Origin: Diprion similis
Taxonomy: Eukaryota; Arthropoda; Insecta; Hymenoptera; Diprionidae
Assembly: GCF_021155765.1 (NCBI RefSeq)
Contig: NC_060107.1
Span: forward strand, 13,130,501 to 13,194,500
Length of the DNA: 64,000 nucleotides
Direction of reading: 5' to 3'
The notes beneath the pieces were generated by a model, which saw only the letters and a program-made list of their open reading frames with translations, had not been told where the DNA came from and searched no databases. This document shows, one piece after another, positions 51,001 through 63,738 of the stretch (position 1 is the first letter of the stretch; each line of letters opens with the position of its first letter). The position numbers were made by a program, and so were the translations under genes.

Positions 51001-53090
51001 TTTTACTTCTATGCAGTACTGGAAGTAGTTTCAACACACAAGGAAAATTTGACAAGATTGCGAGAAGTCAGTAAGGAGAAATATGAGGCAACAAGATTTC
51101 AACTGGAATCTACTCGTGCTACTCCAGTCAGTAAGTATAGTCAGATCAAAAATGACCAATTCCGAGTCAACCATGTCGATATTCTTCAAAGTCTTCGGCT
51201 CATTTTCTCTATTCATTTTGTAGAACACCAAGCATCGAATGGCTCCGGGCTACCGCCAGGTTATTTTAACGAGGATGAGGAGGATGAAATTTCGCCGATG
51301 AGGCTTTATCCAGTGTCCCAGTGCAAGCAATTCTTCATCCTTTTCAAAAGAGCGATGATCTGTACACGAAGAGACAATGTAAGGTGATCGAACCTACGTC
51401 ATTTAAAAGTTTAAACGTTACATCATTTGACGTTATCTTACAGATGTTAACAAGACTCAGAATCGTTGCTCATGTGATGGTCGGACTTCTGGTTGGCATT
51501 GTATTCTATGACTTTGGTAGCGACGCTGCCAGATTCCAAAGCAACAACGCTTGCATTTTTACTTGTCTGTTGTTTTTGTTCTTCGGTAACGCCATGCCAG
51601 CTGTACAGATGTGTGAGTTTGCAGTATCTTCATGATTAGCAATTTTTGATTGCTCGATTCCGCCACGTTGTGGACGTTAGGAAATTACTATTACACGCAT
51701 CATCTGTTCTGCAGTTCCAATCGAAGCTGCAGTATTTCTCCGAGAACACATGAACAACTGGTACTCCTTGCAATCGTACTATATAGCAAAAGTTTTAGCA
51801 GATATTCAAGTGCAGGTGAGATGAGTTTAAAAGTACTTTCCTAGTCTGTCTTAATTCCACGAATAAACATTTGGCGGTCTCTAGGTCCTCTGTCCAACCT
51901 GCTTTCTCATCTTTGCCTATTGGCTAACGGGGCAGCCCCTTGAATTCGACCGGATATGGCGTGTCTGGCTCATCTGTGTTCTGGTGACAATGCTCGCCCA
52001 GTCTTTTGGCATTGCTGCTGGAGCTGCTTGCGGCTCACAGGTATATCAATTATCTTCGATAATATTTTAACTGAGAACTGTTAGCATGAACGCATCACAA
52101 TTCTTACACTCCAACTGAATACTACGTATGATAGTCCCCGTGTTTTTATCCCAGAAACCTACTGTACGTGGGTTAAAAGTGCTATTTCACACTTTATCAG
52201 CGTCGCTGGTACTCAGACAGCCGCGAACGTCTCAATTGACGTTAATCAGGGTTATAAATAGAGGAATCGAGCAGCGAAATTTGAAATAGAGGTTCGGCTA
52301 AGCTATACTTACGAGCAGTTTATACGATCGAAACGTTTGCAGTCACGAATCTTCAATATAAACCTACTTTTGACATCAGTATACTGCAATCGAACAGTTA
52401 ACAATCTGTCATGAATTTATGGCCTACAGATTTATTGTGGTAAAAGTGGATAAATGTTTCATATTGTTCAACCAATGATATTTATTTTAGGTAGGCGTTT
52501 TCGTTGTACCAGCGTTGAACATCCCGATGTTTTTGTTTGCTGGATTTTTCCTTAGACTTGGGGAAGTTTCGGCCTATCTTCGCCCCATTTGTAGCATCAG
52601 CTACTTCCGGTTTGTACATTTTTGTTGCATTGATAGCATTAACCAAGGACGCTGCTCCTTCAACAGCAGGCGTACTAACTCTGGGAAATACGAAAATGTT
52701 TGATTTCCAAAATATAATAGTCAAACTTTCAAAACGGAAGTGAGAGAACTTCAAAAGGCTTATTGTTAGTGGCACATTGGAATGTACTTCAAAATTTCAT
52801 ATGAATAATTCAAATCATTTCCTCTCGATTCCATAATGTGAACCGTGGGTTGGTATTTCAGATACGCTTTTGAGGGAGTACTTCAGGCGTTGTACGGGAA
52901 TTCTCGTAAAAATTTGCCCTGTTCGGAAGTTTTTTGTCCTATTCGTTTACCGGCAAAAATTCTCTCAAATTTGGGTATGCCGACGGCACCATTCTACGTT
53001 CTGACTCTGGCTTTGACTCTGTGGATCTTCGCACTGCACATTTCCGTTTATGCAGTACTTCGCTGGAAATTGTATCGTGCCACTAAATAA
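48083..53090 (+). CDS. ABCG half-transporter, complete, divergent (gene D of tandem array)
   Basis: Complete half-transporter of 632 aa. Exons: 48083-48236, 49964-50280, 50480-50653, 50724-50934, 51017-51130, 51224-51378, 51444-51612, 51715-51815, 51885-52040, 52491-52609, 52862-53090. Frame is continuous to TAA. Nucleotide-binding domain: Walker A GPSGAGKTT (77-85), Q-loop YIPQDF (Gln123), signature LSGGERKR (178-185), Walker B VMLLDEPTSG (198-207), D-loop LDS, H-loop TVHQPG (His235). Six membrane segments follow. Differences from genes A-C: LCNLAEF replaces HNPADF/Y, EHMNNWYSL replaces EHFNRWY, and the last extracellular loop is LPCSEVFCPIR, keeping both Cys but losing the YCHY pattern. Intron 1 has a GC donor. 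The intron after Walker A is absent and extra introns split the membrane domain. ATPase residues are intact, so it is likely functional but specialised. Confidence 0.94.
48237..48238 (+). other. Non-canonical GC splice donor, gene D intron 1
   Basis: The first coding exon ends GGCACAG and the intron begins GCAAGT. Splicing here to the AG at 49962-49963 gives phase 1, the same phase as the first intron of genes B and C, and joins DCGTG to SQKQKEIL. Apart from the C at +2 the donor matches the consensus well, as is typical of GC-AG introns. The nearest in-frame GT alternatives would not preserve this phase and position. Confidence 0.75.
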
Positions 53091-53135
53091 AATTTGCTAA
53101 GCATAAATTTACATAAATTGATCATTTATATTTTA

Positions 53136-53141
53136 AATAAA
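53136..53141 (+). terminator. Likely poly(A) signal of gene D
   Basis: AATAAA 46 nt after the gene D stop codon, a suitable distance for a short 3' UTR. The assignment is by position only. Confidence 0.5.
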
Positions 53142-53630
53142 TATTTTTTATTACTTTGAGAATAAAAAAAAAAAAAATAAAAAAAAATAACTACGATCAC
53201 CGGAAATAGCTGCAATGACCTTACAGGTAGTGAATGGACGAATGGCTTGGCTAACAGGGGTGACAGCGTAACCGTCGAATTCATGTAGGTATGGAGTTCC
53301 ATATCTAAGAAATCGCTTACGTGAAATGATTTATAAAAATTGTAGGAAAAAATTGTAACGTATTCAAACTCTCTTCGCACTCGCATCTCATTCTTCGTCT
53401 TTCTTACCTGGAAGCTTCTAATTCGTTTCCTCAGAATTCATTCTCTCATTTCCAAAATACTGATCTTGCACTCTGCTTTCTGCACTCATCCACGCTTCAT
53501 TCTGCTAATTCCAAGTCATTACTCATCTACCTTTTAAATTGTACACTTTGACTCCACCTTCCAAACCAGTAACTTCACAATAAGATCAAAATGATATTTT
53601 AATTATGTTCGCCGAACGATGCTTCGCCGG

Positions 53631-53699
53631 CAGATAGGCAACCGAAGTGACATTTTTACGATGTCAAATACGCCAGATGTAACGTCGATTGCCTATCTG
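53631..53699. repeat. Small inverted repeat, arms 23 nt
   Basis: CAGATAGGCAACCGAAGTGA with three further bases on the left pairs with CGTCGATTGCCTATCTG on the right, with three or four mismatches and a 23-nt loop. Possible tiny MITE or structured RNA; no coding content. Confidence 0.7.
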
Positions 53700-54345
53700 A
53701 TGGTGACAGACGTTCGCATCCTTAAACTTCTACGAATCTTTCCGTTATAATTGCCATGAATATATTTTAGATATTCCTGTTGAAACTTTAATTTAAAAAT
53801 GTGTCCATTCATTCATCAAATCGGATATTATAAAATAGATGACACGAATTCCAACCGTCTGTCTTTTTATTGCGATTCTGCTCATTTCCATTTTAGTATA
53901 AAAGATAAAAAACTACCAAAATTTGCCGAAAAGTAGAAGAGAAAATTAGAAGTAACAAATAATATGTATAACTGAAGTTGTTTGGCCGGAATGCAGTTTG
54001 TTTACTTGTCGGCTTATTTGACCGTTTGACGACATATAATTTAAAAAAGACTCGAAATATTGAATACATACACCGAACAAAGGAATTTTATGAATAATCT
54101 GAATATTAGAAAAGTCATTTAGATTTTTTTGTTATCTTCAAATTTTTTAAATTGTATTAGTCTTGTATCACTTACACAAAAATCGGAGTGAGATGGATTG
54201 AAATAAAAAGGCAAGCGGTCACGATTAGAATAATTTATTTTTATAAAAAAATTAAAATTTCAAATGACACGATAAAATTGAATTAAAAAAAATTACGCAG
54301 ACCGTGTTCTTTATTCCTAAGTTTCGACATCAGAACAGACACGTT

Positions 54346-54464
54346 CGATATCCCTAGGAATTTTGACGAGCCATGGTGTCGGATGAGCACCGCTTGCATT
54401 GCTTGTCGCGCGTCGCAGACCGTTTTTTGTTTTCTGTCGGCTCTTGAAATTCCTAGGGATATCG
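54346..54464. repeat. Inverted repeat with CGATATCCCTAGGAATTT ends
   Basis: The left arm CGATATCCCTAGGAATTT is followed by GACGAGCC; the right arm is GGCTCTTG followed by AAATTCCTAGGGATATCG. The outer 18 nt are a perfect match. Weaker pairing continues outward (CAGAACAGACACGTT against ATCATGTCAGAATC). The G+C-rich loop contains CGCGCGTCGC. Confidence 0.8.
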
Positions 54465-55720
54465 ATCATGTCAGAATCTATCCATTTTTCTGTAGATAGA
54501 TCGATTTTTTAGGTAGTATAGTAACGGTGAAAGTATAATGAAAAATTAGGTTGAATCATAAATCAAAAATATTTGTGTAACCAGGTCGTTTATAACAATT
54601 TAAAAACAATGGCGTTAATTAAGAGAAACAAAATACTGGAATATTTTAGGACAGAGTCGTTTAGATTAAGAATAGATAAACTCAAAAAAATTATGAGCTA
54701 TTGTTCAAAAACTCTAATTAAGGCTTTCTCATTTGTTTACTTGCAAATAGTATCGTTGCGGTAGCACGCAAGGTATGTACATAGAATGTTAGAAAACTGA
54801 ACTTTTAGAGTATTTGTAGATAAACATAACTGATCTATGATCTCTTTATTAAATATTATTAAATACTCCATGGTCTAAAAAAAAGGTTACCAAGCCGATC
54901 TTGATAGTTATAATCAAAAAAAAGTAAGTCCTATGCCTTCGATGAGAGTAAAAAGAATAATCATCTCACGGATCAGGCAAACGCGGGACGTCGGTAAGAA
55001 GTGCAATTTCGAAATACGTAGAATCGATGCCGCTTCAGTCGGTAAAGAAAAATTTCGTCGCACTGAAGTCGCCATGAAAGAACAGATTGGCAGCTCTCGC
55101 CATCTGTTTAGTTTGTCGCTGCATCGCCAGGTGGCGTCGAGGCTCAGTTTTCGCCGTCAGAGTGGGCTGCGACGTTTGTGAGGCATTTGACCCAACTGCC
55201 ATGACAGTGTGTCGTCCAACACCAACAAGGTGGTGGGCTTTCGGTGCTGTCCATACGCGTCTCGATTGAATCCGTTTCATTAGGTAATCGTTGTTTCTAG
55301 TTAGTGAAATTGATGTGCGGTGGAATCAGTGCGTCTCGTGGTTTAATTAACATGCAAGTAGAATCGGAGCGGGAATCACGGTGAGACGATGTGTGGTTAT
55401 TTGGTGAACCTTAGAGCGGCTGCAGTGTTGTGACGTCTCGTGGTACGTGTTGGCTGTCAATATCGTCGGCCAAGCGTGAATATCACGTCGAGGCCCCAAG
55501 AGGCTGGATCTCCGGGGTTTTAACAGTTGTTTTATTAGAGGCGGTGTATTCAGAGTTTTCGTTTTTAAATAGTAGCTTCGTTTCAAGGTAGTGTGTATTT
55601 CGTTTCTCTCAGTCGCCGGCGACTCAGGGATGAGTACTGAATTATTGATTCGCGTTGAAAGAAGAAGAAGAAGAAGCTTTAAGTAAATAATAACACGGTT
55701 TTTAACCGGAGAACGTGATC

Positions 55721-57324
55721 ATGTTTAACTTTATGAAAAAGGTTGCGGAAAAAGATGACAAGGAGAAACGCAAGCGAGAAAAGAAGGAACGGAAGGAAAT
55801 CAAGAAACGCGATCGTGGCAGCATGTCTGCCGAAGAACTTCTCCGTCTCGATGAGGTTCGTAGACGTTTCTATTGTTCCTATTCACCAAACCCCATATTC
55901 CTCACCCTTGTTCAAGGATCTTCTCGCACTTTCGTTTCGTCATCAATTTTTATTCCCACGCAACAATTAATTTCCATAGCGTTCAAATAAGATTCTCTAA
56001 TCCCAACGAAACACCTCCGTTTACAAACTGCATTTTACGCGCTTATACTGCGGGAGATTCTTGTTTACATTTATTCATTTCACTTCATCCTTTCCGAGGC
56101 GGTATTCAGGTATCTGCAATGTGAGTGACGGGTAAGTTAAACCCGGACGATTCGCAATCACTTTCCATTTCGCACAACTGGCGTAGTCAATTATTATTGA
56201 GTGAATGAAAAGAGCTTCGTTCAGTCGACGAAACCGTTCGTTGAAAGTTACTACTCAATGCAGTTTATTCAATTATCGACTCTCTATCTATCTAACTAAC
56301 TTCGGGTGTTTACAAATTTGGATGGTTTCAAAGATCTTGTTATTTGTTTCAGGTTCGAAGGTCGTTGAAAATCCGCGGCCGACGTAAGGAAAAGGAGAAA
56401 CTTCCGAGCGGAATAACGGCTGATTATAGCGCGTCATTTTTTGCACCCTTGGATCGAGATTTGTTGGACAGTATTCATCACCCGACTGGTTCGAGCTGGT
56501 CTCGAGGTACAGGTGACGGTTTGACGCAGAGTGATTCCTCCGAGGCTTCGTTAACATCTATAACAGCCGGTGGCAAGACGCTGCCGCCTCTCCCGCCTAA
56601 GCCTCCAAAAAGAGGGATTTTAAAAGGTCCGAGACTCAGTATAACCAGCATAACATCGGAAGTGAGCGTGGTTCAGAACGGGAATGAAAATCACCAAGAT
56701 TCGAACGTCCTTGTGAGAAATACGCTACAAAACGAGGTAATCGCATATCAAAATGTTCCAAACCTGAACAACTCGGCTGTTGGGAAGGAGGAGAGCTTCA
56801 GCGAAGAGGAAACTTACAGGAGAAGTCCTCAACATCGGGACAACAAACTGCTTCAAGTTGTGACGAGCGCTAGCCCTTCTGCAGATTCCCTAACAGACAC
56901 TACAAATTCGAGTTTTGCGACTCCGCCGTTTAGCTTGTCTCCGGTAGGCGAGTCCCAGGGTTTCTCCAGGTGGCGATCGTCGGGTTCGTTCGAGGAACAA
57001 GGCGTCGAACTCACCCTACCCGAAATAGTTCCCCTTAAACTACCAGATCCGAGAGAACTTACTATTCAGCGACAACCACCGCCCAGGAATGATTTTGGAT
57101 TTTCTCTACGACGTGCTATGATTGTGGAACGTGGTGCTAACGGTGTTACACAAATGAGGCCCGTCATCTTTGCGGAGCCTGGTGCTATTGTGCAAAACAA
57201 CAACGAAACTGGATTACTACCGGGCGATAGATTAATCGAAGTGAACGGTATTAATGTTAACGACAAATCCAGAGAGGAAATCATTGATCTTATCAAAGGA
57301 TCTACCAACAGCGTCACCGTCAAG
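55721..57324 (+). CDS. Mhcl: Unconventional myosin-XVIII (Myo18/Mhcl-like), N-terminal two coding exons
   Basis: 5' part of a myosin-XVIII gene; 369 aa are visible in exons 55721-55855 and 56353-57324, joined in phase 0. Residues 1-34 start MFNFMKK and are very Lys/Glu-rich, then SMSAEELLRLDE joins VRRSLKIRGRRKEKEK, the arrangement found at the N-terminus of long myosin-XVIII isoforms. A low-complexity linker follows with a Pro-rich SH3-ligand-like stretch (LPPLPPKPPKR, about 122-132). A PDZ domain occupies about 280-369: carboxylate-binding loop DFGFSLRR from residue 292 and core GLLPGDRLIEVNG from 332. The second exon ends at a GT donor after SVTVK, and the motor and coiled-coil exons were not found in the remaining 6.7 kb. 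Known relatives are actin-associated, with little or no motor ATPase, and act in cytoskeleton and Golgi organisation. The symbol follows the Drosophila orthologue by resemblance. Confidence 0.9.
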
Positions 57325-60300
57325 GTAAGATCATCTTTTGTGCATATTCAGTTCACCAGAAACGTTGGTGGTTGAATTAAGAGAGTTTGAATCTCGTCTT
57401 TCATGGCTGCTTCCATATAATTTATGCCAAGAAAGATGTTGATCTTTTTTATCGACTTCGTTAATTACGCTTAAAGTTTTTTCTTTCCATTATGATTAAA
57501 TCACTTGGTTACTTACTTTGTACCAAACGTAACTGTCAGGCTCGAAACTTCTCAAATATGAAAGAGCAGAGTCGATATGTGCGGATTCGTGTCAGCCGTG
57601 AATGCCTACATTTCCGAGCCTAACATGTGTCGACATGGTGGGATTACCGGTCACGAGTCGAGTGCCAACAGTAACGTTGCAAACCGTTAGCCTTCTACCG
57701 ACTAACAATACCAATCGTCGTATTCATCGAGTAGGAAATAGTTGCGTTGAAAGTTTTTCTTACTAAATGTACTAAAAAGTTTCGCGAGAAAAACAAAATC
57801 CAACGGATTTTTGTGAACGCTGTAAAACGTTATAAAAACGAATTAATCGATTAACCGGTAAATTTAAAAACAGTTTTAACGTCATTCTTTACGCCTCACA
57901 TCTTCCGATGTAATATAACAATGAAAATTACTCCAGTGTGTATTCCTGGTTAAACGTAGTTCGTAAAAAGTCATTTGCAAATTGTAAAATTCTTTCAGTT
58001 ATCGTTGTTACTTCGACTTCAACCTTGTCATCATTTCATACTAAATGTATGAATAATTTGGTCAGCGCTATCAACCCGATGACGTATTATCGTCAATAGA
58101 GTAGAAAAATATTTCTAGGAAATTTGGATCGATGAAATTTTATCAAAAGCTTGACTTATCGCTTATTTTCAGTTCTGATAATAATAGAATATGAATCAGT
58201 GGAATACTCAAGCTCAATTACACCGTCTATAGTGTTTCTTGATAGCTTGATGAGTCTTATTCACCATCTTCAACTCCTTTAAATTAAAGATTTCGGTCAA
58301 ACTTGATCGATCGAAATTTTCCTTACCTTTAGAATTTTCTTCGAAACGTTATTCCGAATTGAGGTCTGCTTCCCTGGGCCTTAAGTCTCGATTTACCTGC
58401 GGTTGGGCTGCTATGACGGGACGAACGAACTGCGACCCTCTAAGCTACCTGAGATTTCAAGGGACCAATAGGGGTTCAGTTTTTGTCCATAATATAATAT
58501 GCAGGTGGTTGGCCATTTGCGGCGTTGGCAATTTTCATTCCAGTTCACTTCATCTCCGTCCTGCAGGCTGTAGAATTTGATCTTTTCTCTTTTTCTGTGT
58601 TTTATTGAATTCAGTTTCTCCTTCCGCCGTGTTTACTACCTTGAGACCATTATTAGCACTCATCTCGTTTACTTTACTGAGTCGTCGCGACGTGGATTGA
58701 CACCCTCGGTTTACGGTTCGGAGGAAAGAAGACTTTGTAGTAGCACTTGAACATATTGACATTGAAATATGTCCACAAACTACGTCAAAAACCAATATCA
58801 TACGTATGCTAAGCTGCTCTGCATGGTGTCCGAATAGCTAATTCCGTTATTCATGCCTTTGCACGATTTGCGAAAGGTAAAGGCTATTTGGACGGTTTTC
58901 TTTTTTCACTCCATATTCAGGAATTTCTTACGTTCGAAAGTACCGTCGTCGCTTTTCTAAAATAGAATAAATAAAGTTATTGCAATACCATACGGTATCG
59001 TAACTACACCAATTATTGTCACTCAAACATTTTATCATACGAACTACGCAATTAGATTATCTTCGACGTGTAATAAAATGCTATTCGTTCTACTATATAT
59101 ATAATAGATTATGTGAAACCGCCCAAGGTCACAATCGTCATAAATACTCTCAAGAAACTATGAAAAATTTTCTTCAATGTATCGAGATATGTGAATTGTC
59201 AGTAAGTACGGTACAACGAGTGTGGAGTGTTTCATAGATCCGTATAAATTCTATTTTCAAACTGAGATAATTCACTCGTGGTTTTACAGTCCATGCATGA
59301 CACCCACCCAGTGACACACGGTTGTGTTAAACCTGATACCAACGTATCTGAAAGAACAAACTCGCGTCTGCTGTTGCTGTATATAAATTTATATTTTATG
59401 ACGAGTGCAGTTTGCTTCGGATGGTACATACATGTAAATAAATATACGTTGTGACTATACCTGAATTGTATCAACAGAGCAGAGCTCGTCTAAACGAGAA
59501 AACGTAAGGCAGGCAGTGATAGAATCCGATTAGCAGTGCGCAGTGCGATAGGCTTATCTCGTTTGAATTTCTTGTCCAAACCACAATCCTCGTTATCTAA
59601 CCACTATCTCTTACTTCTCTTATCATCGCGGAAAGGTTTTCCGTCCGGGTTTGCAACTCCGATGGAAGATTTTATCGCAGTATACTTTCTGAGATATTCA
59701 GTTGGATTAATCCGATCCGGGTATCCTGGGTCGCTGGAGACTCGACCTATTTTTTTTTTTTTCCCTTCATTTCTCGGAATTCAAGTAAGGGAGAAACGCC
59801 CATTCCCATTAAAAAACAAAACTTTAGTAGGCTAGGACCCTCTTTTAAATTTAAAACATTTAAGCGTAATTATATATTGATTATTTCTTGAAATTTCAAA
59901 TTTCCAACTTTTGAAAAATATGCTACTTGACACTATAAATTTGAGGATTTCTTTTATTTTAATCGATTCCGTGATTTTTCCTGTAAGAATAAAATTCTTA
60001 AACTTTATTATGCAATTTAGATTTTTCAAATATCTCTATTTGATCAAAAGTTATGAATTTTTTAGTCAATGCCTGCATCGTGATTATGACAAAAAATAAA
60101 ATAAATGTTTAAATTTCTTTTGCATCGTGTGGATCTTCATAGTATGTTCAGGAATTTTATCAGACTTCTTCATTGCAAATTACGTGTTTTAACATCCCTC
60201 GGGTCTCCATCGACCCACGATACCCTGAACAGGGACCGAAAAAAGCGATACCCCAATGGGGTTAAATAGAAAAATTTTAACCAATTTTTTCATTCAGATT

Positions 60301-63300
60301 ACTTTATACTTATTTCACTTCTCAAAGACATTTCTTATGAATTCAGGTAGTTCTCGGATAGTTCAGAGTGTGTTCTTGGACTGAAAATACGTGTTGGTGA
60401 ATTCTGACATCGCATGTAATCTCAATGGAAGATTAAAATGTTTCCGGAGAATATGGCCGGGGTGAAATATATGTATATACGTTCACGACATCCATTGTCG
60501 GCAAGCATTCCTAAAGCTTTTGTTCCACCCGGTACTGTCTGCCGTTTTGTACTATGCAAACAGGCGTTACTCCAAATATCAGAATGAAAGAAACTGTATT
60601 TCTTTGGGTTTATATTCAAGCTTGCTCCAGCCAGCGAAAGCTTGAAAGTCTTTTGGTTACTTTGCAATCAGTCACGATGATGCCGAAAATTTTCGTCAAT
60701 GCTATTACTTTTCGCTAAATAACTATAACAATGGAGTGATTCAGCCAGAGTCAGGCACTCGCTCCCATCGATCTCTGTACTCTTGGCAGTCCTAATTTTC
60801 TCTTCCAGCCGGCCACGCCCACACCATGGACACTTCCTAATATCAACCGACTTGGTATAGCTGAAGAAATCAATGCGCATGGTGTCTTAGTTTTACGATT
60901 TGTCTTCCAAGCAGACCTTCAATGTTCAATTTCAGTTTCTGACTTTTCACTGAATGAAAATTCAAATTTGGGTTTCGATTAAAATTATGCATGCCGGTGA
61001 AGTATCTTGTAATCTTTTGAAATCTCCTGAAATCCCTGAAATCTTTTAAAATCTTGTGAAATCTTTGTAATCTTGAAATCAGGTGCCCCAGATGTAATAA
61101 ACTATATCCGAAGTGAACTTAAACCCTTATAAAAGAATGGAAATAGGAATGGATATCACAATGTCTCAACCTAAGTCAGCCAGATGGCGTTATTGGCGAG
61201 GCAGAATCCATTCGCCAGATGGCTTTCGTCTTTTGCGATTGAATTGCACTCTTTCGAGTACGTACCTCGCGATAGGAATCGGGTGCTGATTAATAACATT
61301 CAAGTTCAACATCACATTTTGACGATTAATACTGTACTACATCTGCATTCATATTGCGTATCAAGAATTTCATCTACTTTACTTTTCGAAACGCACTTCT
61401 TAGATATTGCTTCTCCGTAGATCGCTCTTAGTTCAAATATATAAAGAAATCCATTGAAACTGAACCCCTGGATCATAAATATATTCAAAACAATAAAATT
61501 ATCGAATCGGGTTGATCTGCAATCCAGTTTCTTGTGAAATCCGGATTGGTAGACACCATCGAATCACTTTTAATACTTTTCCATCTTTTTTCGTTTACCG
61601 GAATATGACAACGGAGTACTTCTAGTACGACACTATTTCAAAATGAATGTCGAGTGGCCCTCGGCTAGCTGCCCCTAAATTATCTCAGCACGCGCGTGCA
61701 TCCAATAGTGTGGTTATAATGCGGCTGACGCACTTGTGGCAAAAAGAGAGTTAAGGGGGCAGCGTATCGTCGTGTGGATGGCGCCAGGCGTGAAGTGGAG
61801 AATCCTGCACAAAGTACACTTCTTGGCACAGGGTGATGCAAATAGTCAAGATTAACGGATTAGCAGATGTGCGAGGAATTAGGCTGCTCGAGTGTGTCGG
61901 GCTGGAAGCGATGTGTCACAGCGTTTGATCGGATTCCTGTATGACAATGAAGCTGAAACTATAGTAGCCTGAGTTAGCCAGTAAAACGTGGGAAACTTTT
62001 TGCGGTAATAGAAAAATTCGGTTAAGTCGTATTCTCGTAATTAAATTAACGTATTATTCCAATAAAGATTAAAACGTTTGGCTGCCAATTCTCGCTTCTA
62101 GCTTCAGCCTCGTTCAGACTCCAAACTTGCGATGTTTCTTAATTCCTAACGAACGAAATCCGAGAAGACACGCGATAAAAGAAGTCAAGAAATTCACAGT
62201 TAGAAATGAAATTGTAATCAACGGATTTTGGATGAACGCAAATGTTTTTGAAGCAATGAGAAATCAATTGAGATTAATAAAATTATGGGAAATCATCGCG
62301 TGTCATTTAAAATCACTTGCAACGATAGTGCTGAAGACATTGTGCTTTGGTACTCACGGAAGTCGTTGTAAGTCTTACCGAATGGTTTAAATTCTAATGA
62401 ATTCTATCTTAACTTTAGTTGATTTCGAATTACCAAGTGATGTGCAAGAATATTTCTGCGTTCTAGATTATTTCCAGTGATTTTCAGAGATTTATTGTGA
62501 TTACCTGCGATTTTATCCAATCCGTAAACCACTGAAAATCTTCTTGAACGGTTTGGAACCATTATAAATCAACAAAATTCACATCAGAAGGTGAAAATTA
62601 ATGGAAATAATTGGAAATCAGTGTTAATGAATTAGAGCCACTTAATTGATTTCCAAGTGAATGGTCCATTGCCAATGAAAAAACTTGCTGTTTTCTAAGC
62701 TCTGTTGCGCTCATTCTTTATGCCTCATAACGATCAACTGCATTTCACGCTCGACATACCAGTCATTTAAAACAACTTCAATTCACTTCGTCAACTGGGA
62801 TTCTTGCAACGGTATTTAAGCGCTGTTGCAAACAATCTCAAAGGCCGCTATAAGTTCAATAGCCAATTGATTGAGCACGTTAAAAACGGAGCTCTGAAAA
62901 AATTACTCTCTCCTCTTTCCTCTCTCTCTCATTCCTGCTTTTGCATTTCTTTTAATTACGATAAACGACTTGCATTATCTGTCGCTTTTATTTCAGTATC
63001 ATGTTGTTGCTGGGATATTGGCGCCAGAAAGAGATATCGAAAGAAAATGCAATGCATGCTTGATAATATTCGCTTATACTCGAGCATTGTCCAGTTCAGA
63101 TTATTAAAGTGAAAAAAATTGAGTTCAGAATAGATCTTTGATGGTTTTACCATTCATGCACGGATGTGGCTATTCCTTCCTAAACTTTCATTCAAAGCGC
63201 GTTGCCTTTCCACTATTACCGGAAGGTGAATAGAAATAAATTTTATTTTTTACGCAGAGCTCCAGCTTACACTTATACTATATATATATATACTGCAGAC

Positions 63301-63681
63301 GTAGTCGGGACAGGCGTGAAAAAACTCCTTTGAAATGAACTTTAAAAGAAAGATGCACTTTGATACGATCTTTAGTATTTCTCAGTGCCGTGTGGGTATA
63401 TATATTTATTCAAGACATTTGACAGAGAGAATAAAGAACGCCGCGGTGATGAAAATGTACAGCTTCTTTCAAATCATTTCAAACTTCCACCTCCTCTTGT
63501 CACGTGCAACAGGTCAAAGGGCACAGTGAAACGGTAAAAACGAATTGCGGGTATTGTAATATATCGCGTTACTGATGCCAAAAATGCCAAAAAAAAATTA
63601 TTTTTTTTCACTCCAATCAACTCAAAAGTGTGTATAATGTATAAATCTATGGAAAAGATGGAAACACTTTTTTATTAGTGA

Positions 63682-63738
63682 GATACGCCCTATTGGCTTG
63701 AGGGAGGGATAAAATTCTTAAAGCCAAAGAGGCGTATC
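63682..63738. repeat. Short inverted repeat with GATACGCC ends
   Basis: GATACGCCCTATTGGCTT (from 63682) pairs with AAGCCAAAGAGGCGTATC (to 63738) with two mismatches. Its right arm overlaps the start of the larger inverted repeat at 63731-63968, whose far end again contains GATACCTACGCC. Confidence 0.75.

Larger units (their letters stand above)
53091..55720. other. Intergenic region between gene D and the myosin-XVIII gene
   Basis: Contains a likely gene D poly(A) signal, a poly(A)-rich run at about 53160-53190, two hairpins (53631-53699, 54346-54464) and, from about 54930 to 55720, DNA richer in G+C and CpG directly before the myosin start codon. That last part is the best candidate for the promoter and 5' UTR of the myosin gene. 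No other exon was recognised. Confidence 0.5.
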
